From the NCBI GenBank assembly GCA_036852015.1, contig JAANDG010000300.1, positions 1 to 64,000 on the forward strand: DNA of 64,000 nt. The letters are read 5' to 3'. Below, one piece after another: positions 53,193-64,000 of the stretch. The DNA comes from Pelodera strongyloides (taxonomy: Eukaryota; Nematoda; Chromadorea; Rhabditida; Rhabditidae). The notes beneath the pieces were generated by a model that saw nothing but the letters and a program-made list of their open reading frames with translations, had not been told where the DNA came from and ran no database searches. How positions within the stretch are numbered: the stretch's first letter is position 1; the number at the start of each line of letters is the position of its first letter. The position numbers and the translations under genes were made by a program.

Positions 53193-54082
53193 ACCTTTTT
53201 TCGATCAACGTTTTTGTGTGCCCCCACATAAAAAATATTGAAACAAAAATTTGGCATTTATTTTGCCAATGCATTTTCACATCTAAAAGCTTTGAGTCTA
53301 ATAAACCAGCTGATTCAAACTTCAAGTTCATGTCATAAACATTTACTATGAGCCATAGCTAACAATAAGAAGGAAAACCCCACAGCACCTTGTGCTTTTA
53401 CCTTCACAACGTTCTTTTTTTCATGGGCGGCTGATATTTCTGTTCGCTAATTTTCTTGGTTTTTTGCTTAATTAAGACAAAATTGTGCATTTATTACACT
53501 GCGCATTTCACATGTATGCGTAACAAATTATTTATTGTTGAACGGTAGCGAGTAAAATATGTTTGAAACACGAAAACCGGTGGAGCTGAGTGCCGCGAAC
53601 CAGTACATCAGCAGGGTAATTATCTGACGCTGAATGGCAGATCGAGACTGAATTTTTATTTTCAATCTGGTTTTTTTTCGATGCATGTGCGGCGGGGAAA
53701 TAACGGTAATGACGATGGCAGGGGTGGGTGATTGTATTGACGTAATTGGAAACTATATAAATAATAATAAGTGTTTGTAAAATATACATGAAGGGAAAGC
53801 TAAAAACAAATAGTCGACTGTCACAAAAAAAGTTCAAAAAAGTTCCACTTGGTACTCGAAGAAGACTCCATTCGAGAGACGCTCTTCATTAAATCATAAT
53901 CTGAATGAAAAAAGCCGTCGCTGAAAATCTTTATAAAAAATGGTACTTTTTTTCGCGAAGCTGTCCAACTGTCGATTGCCTTCGTAGTGACGGACGACTA
54001 GAAATTAATTACAGACAAATACACCACACAAACGTTTTGCTTTATAGAACGTTGGCATTTTACATATAGACGCTTTCATGTT

Positions 54083-54196
54083 CCTAAAACTAAGCCTAAG
54101 CCTAAAACTAAGCCTAAGCCTAAGCCTAAGCCTAAGCCTAAGCCTAAGCCTAAGCCTAAGCCTAAGCCTAAGCCTAAGCCGAAGCCTAAGCCGAAT
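54083..54196. repeat. Interstitial telomeric repeat (GCCTAA)n / (TTAGGC)n
   Basis: About 18 units of the nematode telomere hexamer on the complementary strand (GCCTAA as given), with a few variants (CCTAAAAC, GCCGAA) at the edges and a perfect core. Confidence 0.95.
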
Positions 54197-56290
54197 TATA
54201 AAAAAAGACAAATAAAAGACAAATTATTGTCTTTTATACTTTCAGTCGATCCTGAATAGATATCAGTTCTACGTTAGTTGGAAAGTTGGAAAAGTTGGAA
54301 AAGGCGAGGTTTTCCTAATGGGAGAAATTATTCACGATCAGTACGACGACGTCCGCGAAATCATCAGGGGCTTCCATATTTTTCGAAAGAGGCATTAACG
54401 TTGCGAAAAATAATACGCAAACGTTTTTATTTTTTCGTCATTTTTTTGTTATTTTTGTTGATGTCGATTGGTTGTAATCTCACGTAATGATTCACGCCGC
54501 GTACGCACACATCGAGTATGTAGATAAGCTAGATAAAAAATATTCACGCTCACAACATTGATATAAATTTTGTCCGTAGGTTATTATTAGTTTAGGCAAT
54601 TGTATTGTTTTCAGAATCATTAATTCAAAGTTTACTATAGAACTAAATGTTCATTCTACCCAAGTTTATGCAGAGGGAAGGGTGAGCGTCTTCATCGCAA
54701 TAAAAAAAGTCTCACAGGAATTGCACGCAATGTGTAAAGGTAGCTATCGAGATATGCATTTAGAAATAACATAAGCCGCCATTTCTGTGCAATTCGCCTG
54801 TTACTCATTGCCTGCTAATGAAAGCAAGAATTTACGAGATGTTCACAATACAGAATTGTATTTTGTGCGAGCAGCATGTGCTCTTGCACTTGTTTCTATC
54901 TGCATGATTGTTTTCTTGCATTGACCGCTGGTCAACAGTCCACTTTCTCCCGCATGCACCTCATAAGAAACACTAGCGAGCATGATGATACACTCCCCAT
55001 AGTTCACCTCTCTCCCTCCATTTCTCTTTTCTCAGTTTCTCCTTCCTCTACTCTCGCATTCTTAATACTACACGCAGTGGACAGACAATGATAATTTTAC
55101 TCATCAATTTGCTAGCATACTTCCATAGGAATTGAGAAGTGTTTCCTTTGAGGGAGAATCACACAAGAAAAATTGAATGAAAACAATGGTTACGCCCTCG
55201 GAAAGTACATGACGACTTACGAGTCTCTTTCTATTGAACAAGGGGAGAATACTCTTATTGGGAAAGTAGTATGTTCATGTACAGGTTTATGATACTATGC
55301 TGGAAAAGGATGGGGTGCGCTTACGTGGAGCGGCACACACATTGGTGCACGATAATGTAGCGATGTGGACTAGCCTTGCCATTCGTCCATGAAAATGTAT
55401 GCACTCATTTGATGCACTTCTGGTGGTATTACCGCAAACAAATCCAGTACCATGTAAACGTGTGGATTCTTTTCAAATTGCCAAGAGTACTGCGGCACTC
55501 AAAAATACGGCAACACATGCATTTGCTACTGTAAATGAACCACACAGTAATACCCAAAATGGAAAAATTAGCGTGCGTAGAATCATTTAACTTGTTTTTG
55601 ACAAACAACTTTTTCTTTCTGTTTGGTTCGTAACCAAAAATGCTCGCGCGTCAACTGCCCAAACAATTTTTGACAGGAAAAAAAACAAGAGAGCAAAGTC
55701 AGAGGAAAGAAAATGTCTATCATCCAAAGCAACGAGAAAATGAAAAACAGCCAAACAATGTTTGTGTCCATTTTAAACAATTTTAAATGAGGGATTCTAC
55801 GGAAGAGAATTACTTAAAAAAGAGGCATGGGAGGCACAACACAGGAACATTATTCATGCTTGTGTCCTGAGAAATCAGAGGTTCATTTTTGCATTGAATG
55901 TAGCCTGGAACAAACAACGATCTGTGGCCTGGATCTTTGCTTACAAGGGATCGGACTCAGCAAAAAAGCTTTTGGAAAAACACCGATGTACTACCCATGG
56001 TAGGCATAGACGACAGAAGAAGGTTCAAGGAGTGTTGGTGTGGGGTTACTGCTCTCGCCTAGTAATCACAAGTATCTTGATTCGGGTAATAGAAAACATT
56101 TCAGGAAAAAATTCCCTTCGTCGACATTTTTGTGTTCTCATCATGGTGCTCCATATATGCTTGCGTCCAAATACTGTAAAAATTGGTAAAAAAATTGTGG
56201 ATGGTACTGCACAATCCAAGTCGAGCCAATAATAATTTAATAATAGTTCAATAATAACTGAAGTTATTTCTTTTAGTTATTTCTTTTAGC

Positions 56291-59200
56291 TTAGTTATTT
56301 CTTTTCTTGTGAACAACAACTCGCCCTTCTTGCAAGTCAGAATAAGATGCGTGAATCTGACGCACATCCCAGGTGTAGCACGATTTGAATGTGACAACCT
56401 GAAAATAAATAAATTTCAAATGTCGAAGGCGTTGAGGTCCTATGAGGTTCGGCGGACCTTATTTTAGATGGATGAAAATTGCGTACAAGTGCATCGTCGT
56501 TCTTCTAGAAAAGAATAGCACATTTATAAAAACTATAAGTGAAAAAGGACCTCTTCTGTTATCGCTTCGATTTTTGCCGGAATTTTTCCATATTCACGAT
56601 TCTCAACGCTGACTTCCTCGCCCGTTTTGTACCTGAAACGGATCTTGTTGATGTTTATTTCACTGCATATTTATAGTGTAGGTATATCGTATATTCCAAT
56701 TTTCCCATAGGCAAAAATTAAAAGAATTTCGACGCATTTCCACAAAGGTAAAGAAATTACTATCGATTTTAATTATATATGAAAAGGCCTACATTTTTCC
56801 GTCGTATGTAAATTTACTCTTGGTGAACGCTGCATCAACAACTCGTGTATTTTTCACTGGACTTCCCTTGCTGTCGAAGCCAAAATACTGAAATAAACCT
56901 GTAAATAATGGGACAAAACGTAGTGGCTTCCAAACAATTTTGTATTGGTGTGCTCAGAACCACGAGCGCGCGGATACTTCGCCGTAACCGCGCAGCCTAA
57001 AGCCAAAAACTAAAAAATGCCTAAGCGTACATACTGAAGAGCGCCGTGCGGTTACGACTAGACCCCTAAAAATGGACGCGCGCGCGATGCGTTTATTATT
57101 CGCTCCCGCGCTACGCGGTTACGCATTATATGCTACCCGCACGATGCGTATCCGCGAAAGTATCCGCGCGCTCGCTCGTGGTTACGAGTAGTGTGCGAAT
57201 TTTCAAAAAATATTGTAGGTTGTTTAGTGATTATGGAAATGGTCAATGAATACGTTTATTGTTTTAAAGGGACGCAGTCACTACAAATTCAACTTTTTAT
57301 TCGATTTTTATTAGATGCAAGACGATTTATAAAACAATTTGCAGCCAGAAAAAAGTCACATAAACGCGAACTCAGGGAGAGAAATCAATGAAAATTGCTT
57401 TTGGTAAATGACCGTCGCCGGTGCATATATGCAATTACCAGGGGTACTTGGAGAGTGAGCATCCTGCAGTGTTACACCTGGCGCGTGGTTTATAACTGCA
57501 GGGTATTTATTATGAACCGCTATACGGGCAATTATAAACTACGGTATATTAGTAAAACGCATACGCAGTGATTTCTCTCCCTAAGTTCGTTTTGCTGTAC
57601 TTTGGTGCTGGAACCGTATTTTTCTTCACATATTTGAATATTTAATGAAAAGCGAGTAAAAAAGACGAATTTGAAGTGACTGCGATCCTTTAAAGGGATC
57701 GGTTCACCTTAAATTGTGTATGTTTTAATAAAAATAAGGGATAATAAAAATTTGGAATACAAAAAGTAGTGTTCTATTTCAATACTCACGGAGATATTAG
57801 GTGATAAAGTGGTGGATTGATTGGTCCAAAATGGCAAAGGGCTCTTCGTGAGTATTGAAATAGAACACTACTTTTTGTATTCCAAATTTTTATCATCCCT
57901 TATAGAAAATAAAGAAACAAAAAAAGCAGACACACTTTAAGGTTTAAGGTGAACCGATCCCTTTAAACATATTACCGTGAAAGATACCATACATACGCTG
58001 CTAAGAAATTGAACTGCACCTTCATGTCCTCCGCTATTTCAGTATCCTTTAGCAAAAATGAGGGCAGAATCATAGATAACGGTTGATGCACCGGTAGATT
58101 ACGCGAAGACGTTTGTTCGTTAGTTTTTCGTGGAGGATTTGCGCTAAATTGTTGCTTAAAGGGTCAGGCCCATTTCAAATTACCCCTATTTTTGATTACT
58201 CCATCGGATTCTCCGTTTCAAATATAGTAGGCTGAATTTTTTCCAATCTTCAGTCGCAATATTCATGCAGTTTTCAGCAATTTACCATGGCCAGTCGTAC
58301 ACAACAATCAATCGCAGTTGTCACGCCCATTCGCGCTGATTGGCCAATATCGCAATTGCCACGCCCAATAGAGCATAATAATAAGTTTATTGTCTCACAG
58401 AGTCGATAATTTCCACATTGGCAAGCTCAAAAATAACATCTAGCAACTCGAAAGCCAAAAGGTACCCTAAGATGTGGTGCAGTAAAGACACCATCATACT
58501 AATAAGGGACCGTGTGTATTACAATAAGTATTACATAGGAAACAGTATTACATAGGAAACATATTGCCCAATTAGCGCGGAGGGGCGTGACAACTGCGAT
58601 ATATAGTTGGGTATGACTGGACATGGTAAATTGCTGAATACTGCGTGAATTTTGCGACTGAAAATTGGAAAAAAGTTCAGCCTACTATATTTGAAACGTA
58701 GAATCCAATGGAGTCATCAAAAATAGGGGTAATTTGAAATGGGCCTGACCCTTTAAAATCGTGTATGTACATGATTTTTTCCTAGACTGTTTGCCGTTTA
58801 ACTGGTATGCCTGTTAGAGACAATTTGAGTCCAGTCAAATTGTTATTATACTCCCAATATTGAACAAAAAAACGCAAAAAAAAATTCTTCTGAAAATCAA
58901 AGTGTGACTCGTATATCTGAAAGAAGAGCAAACGAGTAGAAAACTTAACGCATTAAAACAGCATACTTGGCCAATCGAAGTGCTTTCTTTGCCGCTTCTG
59001 TCGGCATTTCATGGTGTGGACGGGTTATGTCAAGTGTTAGTACATATGATTCGACCTAAATGTTGGCGAGAAATTCTAGTATATTGATTTATTCGTGAGC
59101 CTGACCGCAATAAGACCTTTCGTAGTTTCCTTTTGATATGTCGAATTATTCTAACTCTGAAGACCTTTTCTCGATTATGCAGAGACAAGAAAGACAGATA

Positions 59201-60671
59201 GAAAGCAAATTTCTCTACAAAGTATTCACCTTCTTAAGATCCTTATCGTAGTCCTGTAGTAGTTCCATTACCATCTCCTGAGTTCTCTTGTCACGCTCCC
59301 GTTCAAGTTCGGCCGTTTTCGCCGCCAATTCTTTATTTAGTTGCTCGGTCACAAGCTGAACAAAATATAAGCAAATATCCTGGTTGACAAATGAGCAAAG
59401 AAAGATAAAGAAATACGTGATATGTCTTCTTCTTGTTTACCCAAGACATTCTATTATTCTATGCGCTATGGGCTCGAATCCCTTCCAAAGAATGCTTGTG
59501 TGTGAAATTGCCAATGGCGAGTAACTTCAATATAACTGGCATCGTATCAAAAATAAAGGGAATAACAACGTTTCTTAAAAACTCAATTGCATCAATAGGG
59601 TTTGTGACAGAACACCCACCAGATCATCGAGGTCTTCCATTTTATCTTGCCATTGTGTCCTCTCATCGATTTTTGCGTACTGCTGCAGCAGACGGCTGTG
59701 AGTGTCGTTACGTATCTGTATTTCACCTTCTTTTAACACATCAACATGGCGGTTTCCATAGAAGGCTTATAATGTGAGACGGTAACACAGCAATGCTCTT
59801 CAGGGCGCGAAGGGACGAAAATGCGAAAATCTCGGAAAAAAAAGGTGGGCGACCAGTCCGCCATCCCTTCGTAGGTTTTCGCGAAAGAATACTTTTAGTA
59901 GACGCACCGCTGCTTATTTCACGTTACATGTCTTTCCTAGCGAAGAAAAAAGTAAATAAAACAAAATACTCAAGGGATAGTCCGCTTCTTATAATATTAC
60001 ATATAAATGTAATTCATGTTGAAAAATATAGTTTTATCGATTGAAAAAAGGCATTACCATATTTAAAACGTACTGAGTCTAATTCTTCATATAGTGCCTT
60101 TAGTTTTTCTTTCCTCGTTAGTCTAGTGCCATTTTTTAGTGTTTTCTTCCACTCTGCGAAATCGGGGTTATTCCAGGAGAGCTGAAAACTTGAAATCATG
60201 TTCTGATTGAATTGAAATTTCTTTGAACCCACCCGAATGAACACAGAAAGTGTCTACATCGATTACTTCAGTAATACGGGCATTTTCCCTTTATTTTATT
60301 CGTCAACATTTTTCTCAGAGGGTATAATATAAATAGTAGAATACAGGAAACGTACAATAGTACGAATGTAGCCAAAGCCCAATAATGAGCTACATACAGA
60401 CACATTTTGATCCTAGTAATGTCGTGATACTCCAAATATCGGAGACAAAATATGTAACGCCTCAGACTCTCGATAAGTGGTTCAGATACTCTTCACAGTC
60501 CGTACACTGGGGGTTTCAATAGCCATCCACCGCATAATAAACGAATGCAAAGCAAAAAAAAGCAAAAAAAAGCAATGACCAAACCTTCGAGAATTTTTTC
60601 GCCCGCTTCAGTTGTCTAGCTTTCTTCTTCTCTCGGTGTGCTAATTTTTCTTCCTCTGTTTTTGTTGACAT
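56291..60671 (-). CDS. SUDS3: Sds3/BRMS1-family Sin3-HDAC co-repressor subunit
   Basis: Nuclear scaffold of the Sin3 histone-deacetylase complex. Exons: 60585-60671, 60058-60181, 59620-59765, 59230-59355, 58967-59055, 57997-58143, 56793-56887, 56551-56632, 56291-56398. It begins MSTKTEEEKLAHREKKKARQ, then a long coiled coil (LTRKEKLKALYEELDSVRFK; EQLNKELAAKTAELERERDK; RTQEMVMELLQDYDKDLKK) matching the Sds3 dimerisation/Sin3-interaction region, a linker with SFLLKDTEIAEDMK like the conserved NYLLTDEQI.EDL, and a C-terminal capped Tudor-like fold (VVDAAFTKSKFTYDGKMYKT, GEEVSVENREYGKIPAKIEA, DLQEGRVVVHKK). Phase is consistent except from 57997-58143 to 56793-56887: either the donor is the gtgcag at 58014-58019, giving a shorter exon, or a small exon is missing. 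The orthologue call is by pattern memory; BRMS1 is the alternative. Confidence 0.78.
56954..57188. mobile_element. GC-rich inverted-repeat element
   Basis: The left ACCACGAGCGCGCGGATACT is matched inverted by a right end reading AGTATCCGCGCGCTCGCTCG followed by TGGT. The interior is rich in CGCG and CGGTTACG blocks, themselves partly inverted. Much more GC-rich than its surroundings; in an Sds3 intron. Confidence 0.75.
57264..57693. mobile_element. TTAA MITE, family B
   Basis: Begins TTAAAGGGACGCAGTCACTA and ends GAAGTGACTGCGATCCTTTAA. Termini resemble the 43566 element. It shares its right-hand TTAA with the next element. Confidence 0.82.
57690..57966. mobile_element. TTAA MITE, family C
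   Basis: Begins TTAAAGGGATCGGTTCACCT, ends AGGTGAACCGATCCCTTTAA, with a long inner inverted pair (TTGGAATACAAAAAGTAGTG / its complement). Ends 30 bp from an Sds3 exon. Confidence 0.88.
58156..58756. mobile_element. TTAA MITE, family A copy 2
   Basis: Begins TTAAAGGGTCAGGCCCATTT, ends GGGCCTGACCCTTTAA. Same subterminal and central blocks as 42307-42703, but the centre is enlarged by about 200 bp of unrelated sequence (about 58375-58570). Confidence 0.85.
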
Positions 60672-62184
60672 CTCTCGACCTAAAAGAAGAAATACGAGCA
60701 AGGCTAAGCAAAGCTGGGAAACGTCCATACGTGGAATGAAATATGCGGTTCCGGGTAGCATTAGTTTGAGCCCGATTCCGGTCGATCGATTTCCCTTACA
60801 GCTTATGTGGATCCGAAGTCAGGTACGGATGGTATATATATATATACTGCGGGAAGTTTTTGTTTGCAAGATAATCAAACTGGGAATTTGCAGTGACCCG
60901 CATCCTTTAAAGGATAGTAGTGGAACAAAATTTTTTGTCGAAAACGATCCGTGCAAATCTTGCCCCACTAGGCGGGGTAGCTATTACATGAATAGTTTCA
61001 AAATGGCTCAAAATTGCGAGAAGAAAAGACAAGAACAATAGAGGGCATGAAGAGAAAAATGAAGCTAGGTAATTCGTTCCTCTAATGAAAAATGCATTCT
61101 TATGAATAAAATCCAGCGGCATCCATCTGAGCAGCCGCGAATGGCAGACTTTCGAAGACAGATGCGAGAAATATATTGAGCTAGTGATGAATCTTAAGAT
61201 CTGATGGAATGAGTTGTTGGATTTTGAGGATATATTGCAAATAGCAGGCTAAGTAACGTAGAGGTTTTACTTAATATCTTTCAAACAATGTGTGGACCAT
61301 GAAGAAAACCTCTGGTTCTTTAGTTAGCAGTATGTGCGTATTGGGGCATCTGCTTGCTGGGGGCATTCAAAGGGGAGTGCACGTGCGAAAATCTCTCTTG
61401 GCACACGTCCAAAGTTCCCACTGCGTCTCTACGGCACCCAACGTTTTTTTTTGTTGGGAATACCGCGGTCTCATAGGAGGACATAACCCTTTCTATGCAT
61501 ATATATCTATGAATGTTTATCAAAATCTTGTATTTATCGAAATAACAAAGCGTTACTGCCTTAAGACCACTTTCTTCCATTGCTAGCCCGACGAGCAACT
61601 TTATCCACACAAACTAGCGATTAAGCATTATGCATAAAGTGAACAAACATATATCCCATCGCTCACTCTACACTGTCATTGTTAGCCTTTTTATAATTAC
61701 GTTGCGAAACACATGATATTGGATTTTGCGCTCATCTTAAGGTGAATTTTCTTTGAACAGTGTTTCTTCATTCGTGAGTACTTTTAACATTGCAGTATCA
61801 GAAGGTAAATGTCGGGTAGCCAGAGCCTGCCATTTTCCGAAGGCAACTGTGATGGACGTGATATAGAACTCAATTTCTATGATCGGGTGGGCTACACATT
61901 CAATTTTGCTCTTTTTAAATAATAACGGAAAAGTGTCTGGCGCTTTGTACATTGCTTATGATTTTTGTTCTGATAAGTTGGTGATAGCGGTGAAGCTAAT
62001 TCCGGGGTTTTGAGATAGAGTGGGTAACCGCGCAAACGCTTTGCATCCAAAATAAAATCAAACGATTGCCTTTGAGGTACTTTAGTGAATATGCTAGAAA
62101 TCTACATAATTTACTAACTCCTAACGTTTTTCGGAGCCCAAAGACGATTCTTGTCGCAACGCTTAATTTATTTAGTCACGTAAA
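60672..62184. other. Divergent promoter region (Sds3 / RING1)
   Basis: Lies between two divergently transcribed chromatin genes. It holds one isolated MITE-like end (GCAGTGACCCGCATCCTTTAA at 60894-60914) and a short (TA)n. No other exon could be assigned, although RING1 may have an upstream exon because its frame stays open at least to the acceptor-like TTATTTAG at 62167-62174. Confidence 0.4.
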
Positions 62185-64000
62185 ATGCATCGCATCGATG
62201 AGGAAGGCTTTCTTCCCATGAGCACAAGTACACTCTCGTCCGAACTGTGCTGTCCGATTTGCTTGGACCTCCTCACTAACACCATGACTACCAAGGTAAC
62301 ATGTTTTCTTATATTTAGTTTTGCTCTACATGTCCTTAAAACTAGTTGGTTGATGAATTTACAACTATTTGCCCTTGAGTGATCGGAACTCGTGGTCTGA
62401 AAGATAAACCTAATCTCTCACTGAGAGGGTCGAACTATAAAGTGAGTCCCAGCTCTGATTGTGTTGAAACGTTCTCAATTCATATGGTGTTTCTAAACCA
62501 TTGAGCCAATTTGATATTGTTTTGATATAGTTTGCACATTTTTTCATAAGTGTTTTCCTATTCTAGGAATGTTTGCATCGTTTTTGTGCTGAATGTATTA
62601 CAACTGCACTACTTCGTGGTAATAAGGAATGTCCGACATGCAGAAAGAAGTTGGTCTCCAAAAGGTCACTTAGGCCAGACCCCAACATGGACTCACTCAT
62701 TGAAAAAGTGTGCTTTTTTTCGGTTTTTCTTACAAACAAACAAACAAACACGTGAAAATGGATACATATTCATATGTGTCACGGGAGGATGAGTGCTAGC
62801 GACGGATGCTGAAGCATACTAGGACTTACCTTTTTGACGCATTGCTTCTAGCCGTTGCTAGGAGCAAGTTCGGATACGGTACGCTGTAGAGTTTGTTGCT
62901 TACTCTGGCGTCCCAAATGACCGCTATCGTGCGAATATGTTTCCAAGTGCATCGCGTGGTGTACAGACGGTGTACGGAAATAGTTACTCAATTCGCTACT
63001 TGTAGTTATGGCCGGACAGACAAATATATGAATTGATGCAGAGCAAATGTATGGAAGAATTCACGCAACAGAACAATATCGACTCTCTGCGATCTAGCAT
63101 CGAAGAAGGTATGAGTACGAAAGCAATAATGTATCACGTCACATTCTCGTGTTGTGTCACGAGAAAATCAAGATGGTAAAACTTTCTTGGTTAATTCATG
63201 TGAAACCATGTAGCACGCAAAACATTCAGAAAGTTATTTGACAAAAAATGGAGTTCAATATTTATCAAACATCGTATATTTTCTCAATTTAATTAAGATA
63301 TAGTTGAATTGAGTGATGTAAGTTTGCCAATGTAACCAGTGTAGTTATGATTTGTTTCGTAGGATTTATATAAAAATCTTCATTTTGTTGTATATTTAGG
63401 CATTAAGGCTCAAGCAGCGAACAGGCGTCAACGAGTTACAGGGAGCTACGACATAGGTATGATTGGTTGAACAATTCAATGTGGTTAGTCATCGGCTCTG
63501 TCGAAGTAATTCATCTACTAAATGCATTTGCTGGCAAGCGTGACATTATTGTTAGAAGCATAATAAATCTAGTATGCACCCTGTAAGGCTTTCTTACTGT
63601 AAGGTATTTATGTTACGCTTTCGCATGTAGAAACGCGCAAAAGGGCCACCGCAAAAGGGAAAATTACATACACACTGCGACTTGCTTCTGCACATACCTC
63701 ATAGAAAATGGCTGTCTAGTTGCAGGGAAGAAAGAACGCCGCAAACGCGAGGACGAGCTCGCGGGAGAGCCATCACAGTCCTCCACACCTCCACAGGAAG
63801 TCATTTTCGATGATGTGCTCAATGGTGAGCAATAATATATTTAAAACATCTTTTGAATGTTTTAGTAATTTGTCGTCCTTTGACTTTTGCAAGGTTGTTT
63901 TCAGAGGACGAGAATAATGGGGACTCGATGCCCATGATCGATGTCGGAGAGGACGGGAATAGTGGTGGAAGTGGCAATTCGGGAGGGGAAGGCAATGGAA
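62185..64000 (+). CDS. RING1: RING1/RNF2 Polycomb E3 ubiquitin ligase (partial, runs off the right edge)
   Basis: Catalytic subunit of Polycomb repressive complex 1, which monoubiquitinates histone H2A. Exons 62185-62295, 62567-62707, 63006-63108, 63400-63456, 63726-63824 and 63905-64000 join in phase. The RING finger is a canonical C3HC4 (C23, C26, C39, H41, C44, C47, C59, C62): [58 protein letters not shown], almost identical to animal RING1/RNF2. [16 protein letters not shown] matches the conserved helix that follows. Then come a basic KKERRKRE stretch, an acidic linker and a Gly/Ser-rich run at the edge; the C-terminal RAWUL domain must lie beyond 64000. The N-terminus is shorter than in vertebrates; the frame is open upstream (SRK before M), so an earlier exon is possible. 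Confidence 0.95.

Larger units (their letters stand above)
51994..56290. other. Intergenic between AP-2 promoter and Sds3 gene end
   Basis: Should contain the AP-2 promoter just above 51993 (GC-richer up to about 52150). It holds a dispersed repeat and the telomeric block. The ORF at 55894-56232 (112 codons) has a VLVWGY stretch faintly like mariner-type transposases but no supporting domain. No gene supported. Confidence 0.45.

Noticed and set aside
54005..54211. Minus-strand ORF reading RLRLRLRL
   Set aside because: It is only the translation of the telomeric hexamer repeat.
55894..56232. 112-codon plus ORF with VLVWGY
   Set aside because: Faintly like a mariner transposase block, but no catalytic DDE/DDD context and no terminal repeats nearby.

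Overview
The window reads as eukaryotic, AT-rich, gene-sparse DNA with many short exons (about 40-290 bp), GT-AG introns of about 80 bp to several kb, and abundant small inverted-repeat elements. A block of (TTAGGC)n-type repeat at about 54.1 kb is the telomere unit characteristic of nematodes, so I infer a nematode. The well-preserved RING1, AP-2, Sds3 and homeobox genes and the long introns would fit a lineage less derived than Caenorhabditis; that last point is inference. All gene models below were built by hand from reading frame, splice sites and exon phase. Most chains are phase-consistent end to end, which is the strongest evidence I have. No database search was possible.

Left part (1-31 kb): a TGF-beta superfamily ligand on the minus strand that runs toward the left edge; a complete 408-residue Cys-loop receptor subunit on plus (4.7-8.9 kb); a poorly understood plus-strand gene (12.1-15.3 kb); an NK-like homeobox gene on minus (16.2-17.2 kb); weak plus-strand exons near 19 kb; and a tetraspanin on plus (about 25.0-28.7 kb) with a tRNA-derived SINE in an intron.

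Middle (29.8-52 kb): a 21-exon minus-strand gene for a protein of about 933 residues with an unusual Cys-rich RING near its N-terminus and at least six psi-K-x-E sumoylation-type motifs, which I do not recognise; a small unassigned minus-strand terminal exon (39.2 kb); and an AP-2 transcription factor on minus (43.0-52.0 kb) with the full AP-2 DNA-binding/dimerisation domain.

Right part (52-64 kb): a gene-free stretch with the interstitial telomeric block; an Sds3/BRMS1-family Sin3-HDAC co-repressor subunit on minus (56.3-60.7 kb) whose introns are packed with TTAA-flanked MITEs; and, divergently transcribed, a RING1/RNF2 Polycomb E3 ligase on plus that runs off the right edge. Several genes (homeobox, AP-2, Sds3, RING1) are developmental or chromatin regulators, and two (TGF-beta ligand, Cys-loop receptor) are signalling genes. 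I see no operon-like spacing, rRNA, canonical tRNA gene or CRISPR array.
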